DNA from: Microbotryomycetes sp. JL201
Lineage: Eukaryota > Basidiomycota > Microbotryomycetes
Assembly: GCA_033819885.1 (NCBI GenBank)
Contig: JAQYUZ010000005.1
Coordinates: forward strand, 124,001-188,000
Length of the DNA: 64,000 nt
Reading direction: 5' to 3'
In this document: in pieces, positions 25,306 through 35,298 of the stretch
How the letters are laid out: every line of letters begins with the position of its first letter
Position numbering within the stretch: the stretch's first letter is position 1
Notes under the pieces: model-generated
Told to the model about the DNA's origin: nothing
Databases searched by the model: none
Seen by the model: only the letters and a program-made list of their open reading frames with translations
Translations under genes and position numbers: made by a program

Positions 25306-27519
25306 TCAGAAATCAAGCGAAGGAATAACGGGCATGACGACTCGCGATGGATACTGTTCGCTGATGTGAATCTTGTGCGTGCCGACATTCTTTTGCGCGC
25401 TTTGGTTGAGCTCTTGAAGTTCTGGGTACATGGGGTTGACGCCCATGACGCTGATCTGCAAAGTCTCGCCAGCCTCATACAGGACGCCGAAATGCCAGAT
25501 GCCGATTTCCAATTCGACGACAGTACCAGGCTCGACAAAGTCATCTCGCGAATGGGGATGGAATGGGAACTGGGGGTTGAGTGTTCGTTCTCGGTCAATA
25601 GCGCGGCGGGACGCTCGGAGGATGCCGAGCGAGCCTGGGTGAACCAATGTGCCCGAATGATCCTCCTTGGGGAAGTCGAAGTAGCTCTTGACGTGTCGTC
25701 GATCCAAAGGCACCTGGACGTGCTTAAGCAATCGACCTAAACGAGCTTCTAATCAGCTCCTTGCGCTGAATGTGAGCGAAGCGCGGGACCCACCCTGGGA
25801 ATCAAGCTTGCGTAGTTGGATGTAGACGTCCAGGTCATTATGTTCGTCGCACGACATGTACAAATATGCCTTGGGCAAACCGCAAAAGATTGTTTGCTTG
25901 TCAAACTTGATGTTGAACGAGGCTGGAGCGTTGAGATCTGTCGAGTCGTACTTGACGACTCCAGAGGCGGAAGGGCGCGACAGCGACACGGAGCCATCTG
26001 GGCAAAGGAAGAAATCCGCAAAGCTAGTGTTTGGCAAGGGCCAGTTGGGTACTTCGATATTCTCGATCGGGTCCTTGTCTCCCATTTGCAGCAGTGTCAT
26101 GCGGACGCGAGGCGTTTTGACGTCCCATCCGTTGTCTTTGCCCTTCAGATACTTGTCGAAGAAACCAGCCAGGTCTTCGTTCGCATCATACTTGCGACCA
26201 TTAGTTGAATATCTATGACAAATCGGCGTCAGTGAGTGTTGTGTGCATCCTCTTTTGATGTTCGATTTCTTACAGCTCGAACCACTCTTGGAAGCAGCCC
26301 CAGCGCAACCACTTGTGTTCGCTTTGAATCTCTTGCCATGCTTGCAGTGTTCCCATAGTGTGCAGCGAAGACACATCTGAGCCGTTGATGAAGGCAGGGC
26401 ACTTGATTTTCGTGCAATCAATTCTCTTGTCCGACCAGAATGGTGTCGAGGCATGTGGGAATTTCTCAAAGCACTGTTCGAAGTCTTCAATCTTGTTGAA
26501 ACCACGAATGATGTACGATGAGATAAACTTGAAGTTTGAGATACAGAAAATACCGCCACGGCAGAACTGGTCGCGGTACAGGTCCGTCAAGCCCTCCCAA
26601 GGAGCGACTATCAAGTGCAACATAGTCAGTCCACGTTCCTGTCATGTGATGGTAAGGACGTACTGGCAGCAAGCGATGGCGGGTTGAGGGACGCGATCCA
26701 GTACTGAGAAATCGCCAAAGCCGAATTTCCGGCCATGCCGACCTTGCCGTTGCAGTAAGGCAGCTTGGCGAGATGTTCGATAACGTCGTAGCCATCTTGA
26801 GCAGTCTTGAGACCCATAAGCTCCACGTCGCCTGCCGCCGCCGCAGAAATTGAGCAACGTATATTAGGAACCGGTCACAATAGCTCACCTTCAGAATGAC
26901 CGGAGCCGCGCTCGTCGACTGCAGCAATGGCATATCCCTTTGGTGCCCAAATGGCGGGGTCAACCATCTCAAACTTTTCTACCGAGCGAGGAAAGTCAGG
27001 TTTGGCGACAATCATTGAACCATTGCGATGTCAGCTCACCGTATCCACTCAAGTCTGAAGGAACGACACCGCATGCCCATCTGGTGTGTGGCAACATGGC
27101 CAATGCGGAGTACTTCTTGCCATCTAGACCAAATGAAGAATGAACGGAGCCGTTCAGCTTGACCATTGCCAAAAACGCCTTCCGCCTCGAATGTCGCCAA
27201 TATTCGAGGTCAAGTATGAGGCACGAACGAACTCACAAGGCGACCAGCCGACGAGAATCGGCACCTTTTCGCCCTTTTCAACGTCTGCGGGCCAGTACAA
27301 ATCTGCGTAAAGTTTTGTACCATCTCGGACGGCAATTTCGACGTCGTGCTCGAGGATGATGTCGCATGGCAGCGGCCTGCTGTCCATGTTGCCCCATCCT
27401 TTGCGCGTTGTGCCGGCTGTGAGGCGGTCAACGCGCCCGGGGTGGAAGCCAATGTAACCGTTATGGCCAATCTCCGGCGGGTTTAAGGCCTTCTTGGGGA
27501 CGTCAATAGGCCTGGTCAT
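25306..27519 (-). CDS. CocE/NonD-type serine hydrolase (X-Pro dipeptidyl-peptidase S15 fold)
   Basis: An alpha/beta hydrolase of the S15/CocE group, usually acting on esters, amides or Pro-dipeptides. Seen: ATG at 27519, then VEIAVRDGTKLYADLYWPAD and LVGWSPYGKKYSALAMLP joined across an intron. PKGYAIAAVDERGSGHSEG is followed by the nucleophile elbow KVGMAGNSALAISQYWIASL and IAPWEGLTDLYRDQFCRGG. A C-terminal jelly-roll domain (FADFFLCPDGSVSLSRP, AYLYMSCDEHNDLDVYIQL) ends at 25306. Five or six introns. The position after the cap reads HKWLRWGCFQEWFEL; many relatives have a His in the middle of this motif, which I do not see here. It is divergent from PhyH2 (345 bases) and convergent with PhyH1. 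Confidence 0.87.
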
Positions 27520-27864
27520 TGTCGCGCGATGAGAGAGAGTTATACTATTCACCTGGTCGAGTTCGGAGACTCGAGCTCACTGCTGCGGAAGCCCCTCCGC
27601 CGACGCCGGCGCCTTAAAGCCGAGCCGGAAACGCGGCGGCGCGCTCCGAAGCTCCGGAAGAGAATTGAGGCTAACGGCTCAGTAGTTCGGATTAGCGAGT
27701 TTGTATATGCCCACTTCTCGGGAAGGAACGAACAGAGATCGTGCGCCTTGAGAAACAGGCCGGCGCAGTCTTCTTCTTCGTCTCGCTACAGACTACACAC
27801 CTTTCTCTTCTGCATCCCCTGCATCACCTCCATCCAAGCACGCTTCGTATCTCCAAGTGACAAT
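27520..27864. promoter_or_regulatory. Short GC-rich divergent promoter between CocE-like gene and PhyH2
   Basis: Only 345 bases separate the two start codons. At 27586-27599 it holds CGG-N8-CCG (CGGAAGCCCCTCCG), and further on the repeated core CTCCGAAGCTCCGG (about 27644-27657). This resembles the CGG-N7-CCG upstream of the MFS gene. Shared control by a Zn2Cys6 regulator is an inference. Confidence 0.4.
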
Positions 27865-29071
27865 ATGCCCCAAAGCAGCATCCCTTGCGTCGTACACAGC
27901 ACGCCCGTGCTCGACTGCTTGGACATGAGCGGCAAGACCGTCTACAACGACTTCCGTGACGATCTCGCACGTGACGGTTTCTGCGTCGTCAAGAACGTCA
28001 TTTCCGAGCAAAAGGCTGCAGACTACGTTAATGAAATCCACCAATGGCTCGAGGACTTGTACGTCGTTCAGGGGTCTTCGCGTTAAACGCACGAAAGACC
28101 TGACATGAATGCCTCTGTGCAGTGGCCTCGGCTACGACCGAAACGACCCGTCGACTATTCGCGAGGAGTGCCTGCCGATCATCCATCAGAAAGGTCTCAT
28201 TCAAGCATATGGCGCAACTCACGAGGCAAGCTCACGCGATCAAGCGATGCCTGCAGACCAACCTACTCTGACACTGTTTCTTCCAGTCTTTCACCTGGGG
28301 CGTGCGATCCGAGCCCGGTGTCATTGGCGTGTTCGAGAAGATTTTCGGTACAGAAGACTTGATCGTCAGTTTTGACGCTGTCAATGTCTCCCTCCCTCGG
28401 AAAGACTTGGCACCTAACAAACCGTGAGCTACCTCTGCGCAATTTTTCCGTGCTTCAACTAACGCCTAGAGCTCTACAGGTGGGCTCATCAAGACCAGGA
28501 TCCTGAGCGACCTGGCTTCCGCTGCGTGCAAGGCTTTGTGAACCTCGCAGAAGCCGGTGACAATGACGGCGGCCTCGTGGTTCTCAAAGGAGGCCATCAC
28601 ATCTCCGAAGAGTACCACCGAGCTTTCAAGGACGAGGAGCAGGAATTCAGGTGGACGAACGAAGTGTACACTTTCCGTGAGACGGGTCTCGCGTGGCTCA
28701 AGGAGCGCGGCTATGAATGGGTCAAGGTGAACGCCGGACCCGGCGACCTCGTTTTGTGGGAATCCCGCGTGCCCCATTACAACGTGTCTCCCCAAGCCGG
28801 CAATCCGCGCTTTGTCGTCTACACTTCGTACGCGCCTGTGTACACTGCCGAAGAGGAGGATCTGCTCCGCAAGAAGGAGTTGTTTGAAAAGCTGGACGGA
28901 CATTCTCACTGGCCTCAGGGTCTGCAACCTTTCATCAAAGAGTTTGTCTCTCCGAAAAGGAACGGCGAGCCTGACCCTGTCAACACGTGGAAGCCCCGCA
29001 AAGCACCAGTTCTGTCGGAACGAGCATACAAACTCACTGGCATTCCGTACATCAAGTCGCAAGCTGCTTAG
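27865..29071 (+). CDS. Phytanoyl-CoA dioxygenase (PhyH) family protein, copy 2
   Basis: A paralogue of the oxygenase at 23676 with the same architecture. Seen: ATG at 27865, then CLDMSGKTVYNDFRDDLARD and GFCVVKNVISEQ. The HxD iron motif is in WAHQDQDPERPGFRCVQG after an intron, followed by NDGGLVVLKGGHHISEEYH. The distal His is in VLWESRVPHYNVSP, and FVVYTSYAPVYTAEEEDLL follows. It ends GIPYIKSQAA. Its introns lie at positions partly different from copy 1 (before GLGYDRNDPST, before FTWGVRSEPG and before WAHQDQ), so the duplication is not very recent. The two copies bracket the CocE-like hydrolase, which suggests successive steps or alternative substrates in one pathway. Confidence 0.88.
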
Positions 29072-30185
29072 GAGTGCACCCGGTCTGAAAGTTGAGCCAC
29101 CTGTTCCTTGTCGGTTGTAGCAGTCATCTTTGGTGGACTTTTTATGCTTGTGAATTAGAACAATTGTTTGCGCTTCAAGCCCGTTCCCTCTTATAACCCG
29201 CAGAACGCAGAGCAAGAAAGTGCTGTCCTCTTTTCATCGGACCATTCAAGTGCACCGCACACGATGTCGCAACATCGACATACACACTCTACCTCCCGGC
29301 CCGCTACGTGTCGCGAGGCATGGGAACGAAGTTCCAAGCGGTTCAGTTACAAAGGTATCGTCCGTCTGACGAGAACCTCTTCCCAAACCGCGTGCTGAAT
29401 GCCGTGAACACTTTTCCTCTCGACTCTCTCGAAAGGCCCATCGATCAGGTACTCAGTCACTACCACGAAGGCATAGCCAGAATGGCGATCACAGTGTTGA
29501 ACGTTCGTTCCGGAGACCGCACACAAAAAAATCGAGTAACGGATGATGAATACAACACAAACATCCACGCTATTAGCGACTACCTGCACAACAACAAGGT
29601 CAGCGACGCAAAGGACCTGCCACTTATTGAAAGATCGTTCAGCCGACGGTGATCTCAGGATACCTCTCTGGATGCGGAAGGCGCTTCGCCCGTCCCGTTT
29701 GAGACCTTGGTGACGCTGCTCGGAGATATTACGGTTACGATGTAGAGAGACTCTCTGGGTATTTGCGCGAACTTTTTTTGTGGGGCAGGAGGCGAACATG
29801 AGTCTGGCACCCGCAATCAACTGTAGTGTATCAAAATCAGGCGAGACTGCAGCTATATCTTGTAGCAGAGCGTTGCTCATGCGATTTTCATGCTCGTATG
29901 CCTTTTTTTGCCATGCCTGCCTGATTGGCCGAGTAACTCCTGTCTTTGCGAACGTCTCGAAATTTCTGCCGCGCGAGCGATGCTTGCTTCCCGTGACTCG
30001 GCATCAAGGTGTGTGGACGACCATCGGGGCGTTCTGTTGAACAGCACTGACTCCAGTCCGTCTCTTGCACGTCATTCTGGTCCTATCTCTGGCATTTGCG
30101 CTTCTGCCCGCTCTTTCGCTCATCGTCGCCCTGCTTTGCACCGTCCCGCCGCCCATCTGCGGCACTTTCAACGACTTTCAGTACA
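29072..30185. promoter_or_regulatory. Region between PhyH2 and RPL27
   Basis: About 1.1 kb. The left part holds a TATA-like sequence (about 29190) and the doubtful small frame listed separately. The right part (30055-30180) is pyrimidine rich directly before the RPL27 start, as usual for ribosomal-protein leaders, and could hide a 5'UTR intron. Confidence 0.4.
29320..29652 (+). CDS. Small hypothetical protein, doubtful
   Basis: An ATG at 29320 opens a frame of about 110 residues beginning MGTKFQAVQLQRYRPSDENL and ending ERSFSRR. A second, overlapping frame from an ATG at 29263 (MSQHRHTHSTSRP) runs to about 29400. A TATA-like CTTATAACCC is about 70-130 bases upstream. The composition is not obviously random and it is intron-free, but I recognise no family or motif. 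It may be a real lineage-specific gene or chance. Confidence 0.28.
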   Translation: MGTKFQAVQLQRYRPSDENLFPNRVLNAVNTFPLDSLERPIDQVLSHYHEGIARMAITVLNVRSGDRTQKNRVTDDEYNTNIHAISDYLHNNKVSDAKDLPLIERSFSRR

Positions 30186-31034
30186 ATGGTCAAGTTCATC
30201 AAGCCTGGCAAGGTCGTTTGTACGTCGTCGCAAGGGGTCTGTTGGGCTGCAAGCGAGAAGGGGAACTAAGATTCGTCATTTGCAGTGATCACGCACGGCC
30301 GCTACGCCGGCAGGAAGGCCGTCGTCATCCGTCAATCCGACGAGGGCACCAAGGTAAATTTGATTGCACATGGAGACCCGCCTTTTGCTCCCGGCAGCAA
30401 AGCACCTGCTCGCCTGTCCTCCCTGCAGGCCCTACGATGTGGCCGGTTGACGATACAATGAACTTACACTATTCGGCTTTCTTTCCTTGCGATACAGGAC
30501 CGACCTTACCCCCACGCCATCGTCGCCGGTGTCGACCGCTACCCTCGCAAGGTCACCCGTGGCATGGGCAAGAAGCGCATCGAGAAGAGGAGCAAAGTCA
30601 AGCCTTTCATCAAGGTGAGCATTCGAATTCGACCTCATAGGAAGGCGACACGGGCGTGTACTTGCGCAGACTGGCCGATTCAGCCCCGGCCGACGACGTC
30701 TGTTGCGGCAGACCACCCCTTGATCTTCGAAAAGGTGTCAAGCTGCTGACCGATTCTTTCGCACGTCTCTAGTCCGTCAACTACTCGCACGTTCTGCCTA
30801 CGCGCTATGCTCTTGAGCTCGAGTCAATGAAGGGTGTTGTCGCACCAGAGACCTTCAAGGAGGTTTCGACACGCGAGGATGCCAAGAAGGCTATCAAGAA
30901 GTCGTTCGAGGAGCGATACTTGGCAGGCAAGAACAAGTGCGTCTCGGATGCCGCATCAGGCCAGCTTCCCTCGATTCAGGTGACTGACAGCTTCCTCCGG
31001 CCACAGGTGGTTCTTCACTCCTCTGAGGTTCTAA
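30186..31034 (+). CDS. RPL27: 60S ribosomal protein L27 (eL27)
   Basis: A structural protein of the large cytosolic ribosomal subunit. Seen: the ATG at 30186 gives [11 protein letters not shown], then across an intron [20 protein letters not shown] and GTK. The next exons read [38 protein letters not shown] and [20 protein letters not shown]. The last exon completes the invariant ending: KNK, then intron (GTGCGT...CACAG), then WFFTPLRF and stop at 31034. Four introns, total about 136 residues, the normal length. A CT-rich leader precedes the start. Identification is secure. Confidence 0.95.
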
Positions 31035-31467
31035 ACGTTGTCTTGGGAGGGTTCGTTGTCTTGTCGGGGCGTTTAACCGTTGTACTTTGCTGCCTGTTTT
31101 GAGCTGAGCGCACCTTGCAAGAGACGACCGTCGTTGATTTCGCAACTACGACTTGAGATTGCAATTGTGTACATCGCAAAGAAGCGGAAACTCCTCGGTC
31201 TCGGTACGAAGGGAGTCATTCTACGCCGTTTTCGATAGATGTGCCTGTTCGCCAATGCCGTGGCCTGAGCTTTCCGAACTGCGAACTCGCAAGGTTGTCC
31301 ATCTTCTTCAACAATAACAAGTCTGATCTATATTCTATTCGTTCAGAACATTGCATCTGCGTGAGATACACCAAAATAGCTGAAAATACACACATGCCGC
31401 ACATCTATTTCTGCGGCCTGGACGTGGTTTCCTCTCCTCAGGCTGCGTTCTGTACCATGTCCGTGCA
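31035..31467. promoter_or_regulatory. RPL27 3' flank and TRM112 promoter
   Basis: About 430 bases between tandem genes. An AT-richer stretch at about 31300-31400 is followed by the candidate TRM112 leader. Short frames here have no family match. Confidence 0.4.
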
Positions 31468-32434
31468 ATGTGCGCCAACGTCAGATGTCAGCAGACTGAA
31501 TTGAGCTTGCTGCAGGGTCCGCCTGATTACGCAGAACCTGCTGTCATGTCCTTCGAAGGAGTGCGCGTACCCGAGCAATTTCCCGCTGCGGTTCGAGAAC
31601 GTGACAAAACTGGAGATGATTGAGGCAGAATACAACGAGGCGTTCATCAAGAGCTTTTTGCGCAAGCTCGAGTATCAGGCATTGAGGCAGAGCGCGGCAG
31701 AGGTGAGCTTTTTTCGGACCGACCACTCTTGACCGAGCGACGGCAAGAGATTATCAAAGCAAATATCGACAGCTTGAAAGGCCAACACTTCGTGGGTCTG
31801 GCTGCGCATTGCCTGTCGCCCCGACTCGGGATTGCGCCCGCAGGACAATTCGAACGGCCTGCTGGCGGTACGGAGAATGCTCCGCAAGATGCAGGGCAAT
31901 CCGAATACCGACCCGTCCTTTATTGCTCGTTTTTGCCGTCCGGGCAACATGCCTTGTCCATTCACCTGCTCAATGCTGACGCTTACCTTCTCTCTGTCGC
32001 TCGCCACACACACGTTTGCAAATCAGCTCGGCAACACGGATCTGCCAGAGACGGCACCCGACTTCACAAATCCGGATGAGATTTCAGATGAATTGCTCAA
32101 GACATTGCACCATGTGCTTCTCGAGGTCAGTTTTGAAATTTCTCTTTCGCACGATAGGTTGCTGTGCTTCTAGATCTCGTTTCACTGTGCTCCATGCTCT
32201 GTCGTCTTCACCCAACTTACCTGTGTCACGTATCCGTTGCTGCATTCACCTGCCTGCAGATTGTCGTTCGAGACGGACAGATGGTCTGCCCATCGTGCAA
32301 ACACATTTTTCACATCAAAGAGACGATCCCAAACATGGTGAGCACTGCTCAGTCCATCTGACTAGGCATGCGAGGAAGCTGACTTGCAAGGTATTTACAT
32401 GCAGTTGCTCGCGGAACACGAAATTCGCAAGTAA
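31468..32434 (+). CDS. TRM112: TRM112, activator of tRNA/rRNA/eRF1 methyltransferases
   Basis: Trm112 is the small zinc-binding partner that stabilises Trm9, Trm11, Bud23 and Mtq2. Seen: the exon from 31516 reads VRLITQNLLSCPSKECAYPS, NFPLRFENVTKLEMIEAEYN and FLRKLEYQALRQSAAE. The exon at 32027 reads LGNTDLPETAPDF and ELLKTLHHVLLE. Then come VVRDGQMVCPSCKHIFHIKE, TIPNM and LLAEHEIRK with stop at 32434. Cys pairs in SCPSKEC and CPSC form the zinc site. No ATG precedes VRL in its exon, but splicing AT|GTGCGC...TGCAG|GGTC restores ATG-GTC-CGC, so the start codon appears split by an intron (AT at 31468-31469). The intron at 31703-32026 is 324 bases, long for this genome. Length is otherwise normal. 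Confidence 0.85.
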
Positions 32435-32726
32435 AATCTAGAATGATCTGGGTTTCTCTGTGGCGTTGGCGGTGCTGTAGAATGTTCGGTCTTGTTGTAT
32501 ACATTGTCGCACAGTTTACAAAATCTGGGCTCTCCTGCGTAGTCTGGAGGTTTTTCGCGCTCCGGAGTAAGTGTCGATCCCGTATACAACTTTTGACACG
32601 AAGTGCGTGGACACGATTTTGCTTTGTCCGTCAACGAGGATTTGATTCTGATTCATGTGTTGCTTCCTGCCTCGCTGGGGTTGTTGTTGACTCGGCTCTC
32701 GCTTTCGCTTCTTTCGCGGCCATTGC
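32435..32726. promoter_or_regulatory. KRS1 promoter and 5' leader
   Basis: About 290 bases between TRM112 and the upstream KRS1 start. The last 60 bases are pyrimidine rich. No gene seen. Confidence 0.35.
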
Positions 32727-35171
32727 ATGCTCTTGCGCCCGTTCGCCTTCTGTTCACCACTTTCGATCAATCAAATCGCTCACTACGCTCGCGTCGGCGC
32801 TATCACTGCAGTCTCTCGCTCCGCCTCATCCTCTCGACCGGTCGCACGAAAAATGTCATCGAGCGCACCTGCCGCCGATCAGGCCAAAGCGCCTGGCGAC
32901 CAGCCAAATTTGCAGCTTGATCCCGTCACCGGTGAAATGGTGTCCAAGAGGTGAGCCATCGTAGACCAGCAGAAGCACAAACAGCGAGGATCCGCCAGAA
33001 GACGCAGCGTTGCGCGCCTCAACCCTCACTTTCCATGGGTTTTGCTGAGCGAATCATCTTTCAAAGATCGGTCAAGTGCTGACATCCTTGCATTCTCGGC
33101 ACCAGCGAGTTCAAGAAGCGCCAGAAAGCCCGGGAGACTGCAGCTAAGAAGGCTGCCAAGGTGTGCACTTTTACCATCTTCGCAAGGCTCAAGCTGATAG
33201 ATAGGATACCTTAGGCTGCTGCCGCCCCAATGCAAGCTGCCAAGCCCGCCGCAGCAAACGCTGGCGAGGAAGAGGAAGAGCTTACGCCCAACGTGAGCTC
33301 GTCATGGTTCATAGCAACAATTCAGTCTGATTCCCCTCTCGCCGCAGCAATACTTTGAACTCCGGTCCCGCGCTATCCAAAAGCTGCGCGCGATTCCCGA
33401 CTCTGAGCGGACTCTGACAACGCCGTCACCTTATCCCCACAAGTTCCACGTGACTCAATCCGTGCCAGCTTTCGTCGAGAAATACTCGAAGGAGATTCAG
33501 AACCCTGGAGACAAGAGCGCGGACGTCGTGTCTCTCGCTGGTCGCATTCACAACATCCGACAGGCTGGAGCCAAACTCCGCTTCTACGATTTGCGAAGCG
33601 AGGGTCAGAAGGTCCAGATTATGGCCCAGGCAAAGTGAGCAAAGTCGACACTTTCTTCCATCGGTTGGCGCTAACCCTTACGTGGTCCAACAGCGAGTCT
33701 GAGTCGCCTGAAGAATTCGAGGCCCTGCATAATATTTTCCGCCGTGGCGACATTCTCGGCGTCACTGGCTCGCCCATGCGCACCAAAAAGGGCGAACTGT
33801 CGTTGTCGCCTACAATTTCGAAGCTGCTGTCGCCCAGCTTGCACCAGTTGCCCAAGGAGCACTATGGCTTCAAGGATCAGGAGATGCGACACCGCAAGCG
33901 CTACCTTGATTTGATCATGAACCAGGAGCGAAGAGAAGTTTTCATCAAGCGAGCACGCATCATCAACTACGTTCGCAAATTCTTGGACAATCTCGGTTTT
34001 CTCGAGGTCGAGACTCCGATGATGAACATGATTGCTGGTGGCGCGACGGCCAAGCCTTTCATCACGCACCACAACGCGCTCTCTCTCGACCTGTTCTTGC
34101 GCGTTGCGCCTGAACTGTACCTGAAGGAGCTTGTCGTTGGTGGTCTTGACCGCGTTTACGAGATTGGCCGCGTCTTCCGCAATGAATCGATCGATCTGAC
34201 GCACAATCCAGAGTTCTCTATTTGCGAATTTTACATGGCTTACGCCGACATGTACGACTTGATGGATTTGACCGAATCGATGCTTTCCGGCTTGGTCAAG
34301 CACGTCACCGGTGGCTATAAGATCAAATATCACCCCGACGGACCTGACGGCAAGGAGCTCGAGTTGGATTTCTCGACGCCCTGGAAGCGGTTCGACATGC
34401 TCGAAGAGCTCGAGAAGCAGACGGGCGAAAAGTTCCCGCGCGGAGAGGAGCTTGGTACGGAAGAGACCAATCAGTTCCTGAGGCGATTGTGCGAGAAGCA
34501 CAACGTTGATTGCAGCGAGCCTCGAACAAACGCGCGCTTGCTGGATAAGCTCGTTGGCGAGTTCATCGAGTCGCAATGCATCAACCCTTCCTTCATTGTC
34601 GGTCACCCTCAAGTCATGTCGCCTCTGGCCAAGTATCACAGGTCGCGTCCCGGCTTGTGCGAGCGGTTCGAGGCTTTCGTCGCGACGCGCGAGATCTGCA
34701 ACGCCTACACAGAGTTGAACGATCCTTTCGTTCAGAAGGCAAACTTTGAGGAGCAGATGAGGCAAAAGGCTGCCGGTGACGACGAGGCACAGGGCTACGA
34801 CGAAACCTTCGTGAGTAATCGCTGAGCAACGCGTACGATGTCAGAACTAATTCCCGTCCGATCCGCAGATTGACGCGTACGTTTTGATTGACTATTTCCG
34901 CCGTACGTTTGCTGACTCGTGCTCTGACCGGCAGCCTCGAGCATGGTTTGCCACCAACCGGTGGATGGGGTCTTGGTATCGATCGGTAAGCTCGATTTCC
35001 GTGACGGTTCCGAGCTCGTTCACTGACATGTCTTCATAGATTGGTCATGTTCCTTACCGAGTTCGTAGATTTGGCGCTGTACCGGCTTCGTTCAACTGAT
35101 TCACTTCTCACTGCAGCTCGAATAATATCAAGGAAGTCTTGCTCTTCCCGGCAAACAAGCCTCTGTCATAG
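32727..35171 (+). CDS. KRS1: Lysyl-tRNA synthetase, probable cytosolic and mitochondrial forms
   Basis: Class IIb synthetase charging tRNA-Lys. Seen: a Lys/Ala-rich eukaryotic N-terminal extension ([19 protein letters not shown]). The OB-fold anticodon domain has [20 protein letters not shown] and [12 protein letters not shown]. The catalytic core starts at [19 protein letters not shown], with motif 2 at [20 protein letters not shown]. Motif 3, [20 protein letters not shown], is joined across an intron to [18 protein letters not shown] and stop at 35171. About seven introns. Two in-frame ATGs matter. The one at 32853 gives the usual cytosolic start [10 protein letters not shown]. The one at 32727 adds 42 residues ([20 protein letters not shown], then ARVGAI...SRPVARK) with six Arg/Lys and no acidic residue, a mitochondrial-type presequence. 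It converges with CWC24. Confidence 0.95.
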
Positions 35172-35298
35172 ACGTATGGTGCGGCTCGTGCAGTCATTCA
35201 CAAATAAACATCGGCAAGATGCAATTGATGTCATGACAATCTTTCGCTCTCGTATATTACAACACCTTGACAAGTTTAGGAACAGACCCAGCGCAACT

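Noticed and set aside
33671-34765. 364-codon open frame on the minus strand opposite KRS1
   Set aside because: Antisense shadow of a highly conserved synthetase exon; no family resemblance of its own.
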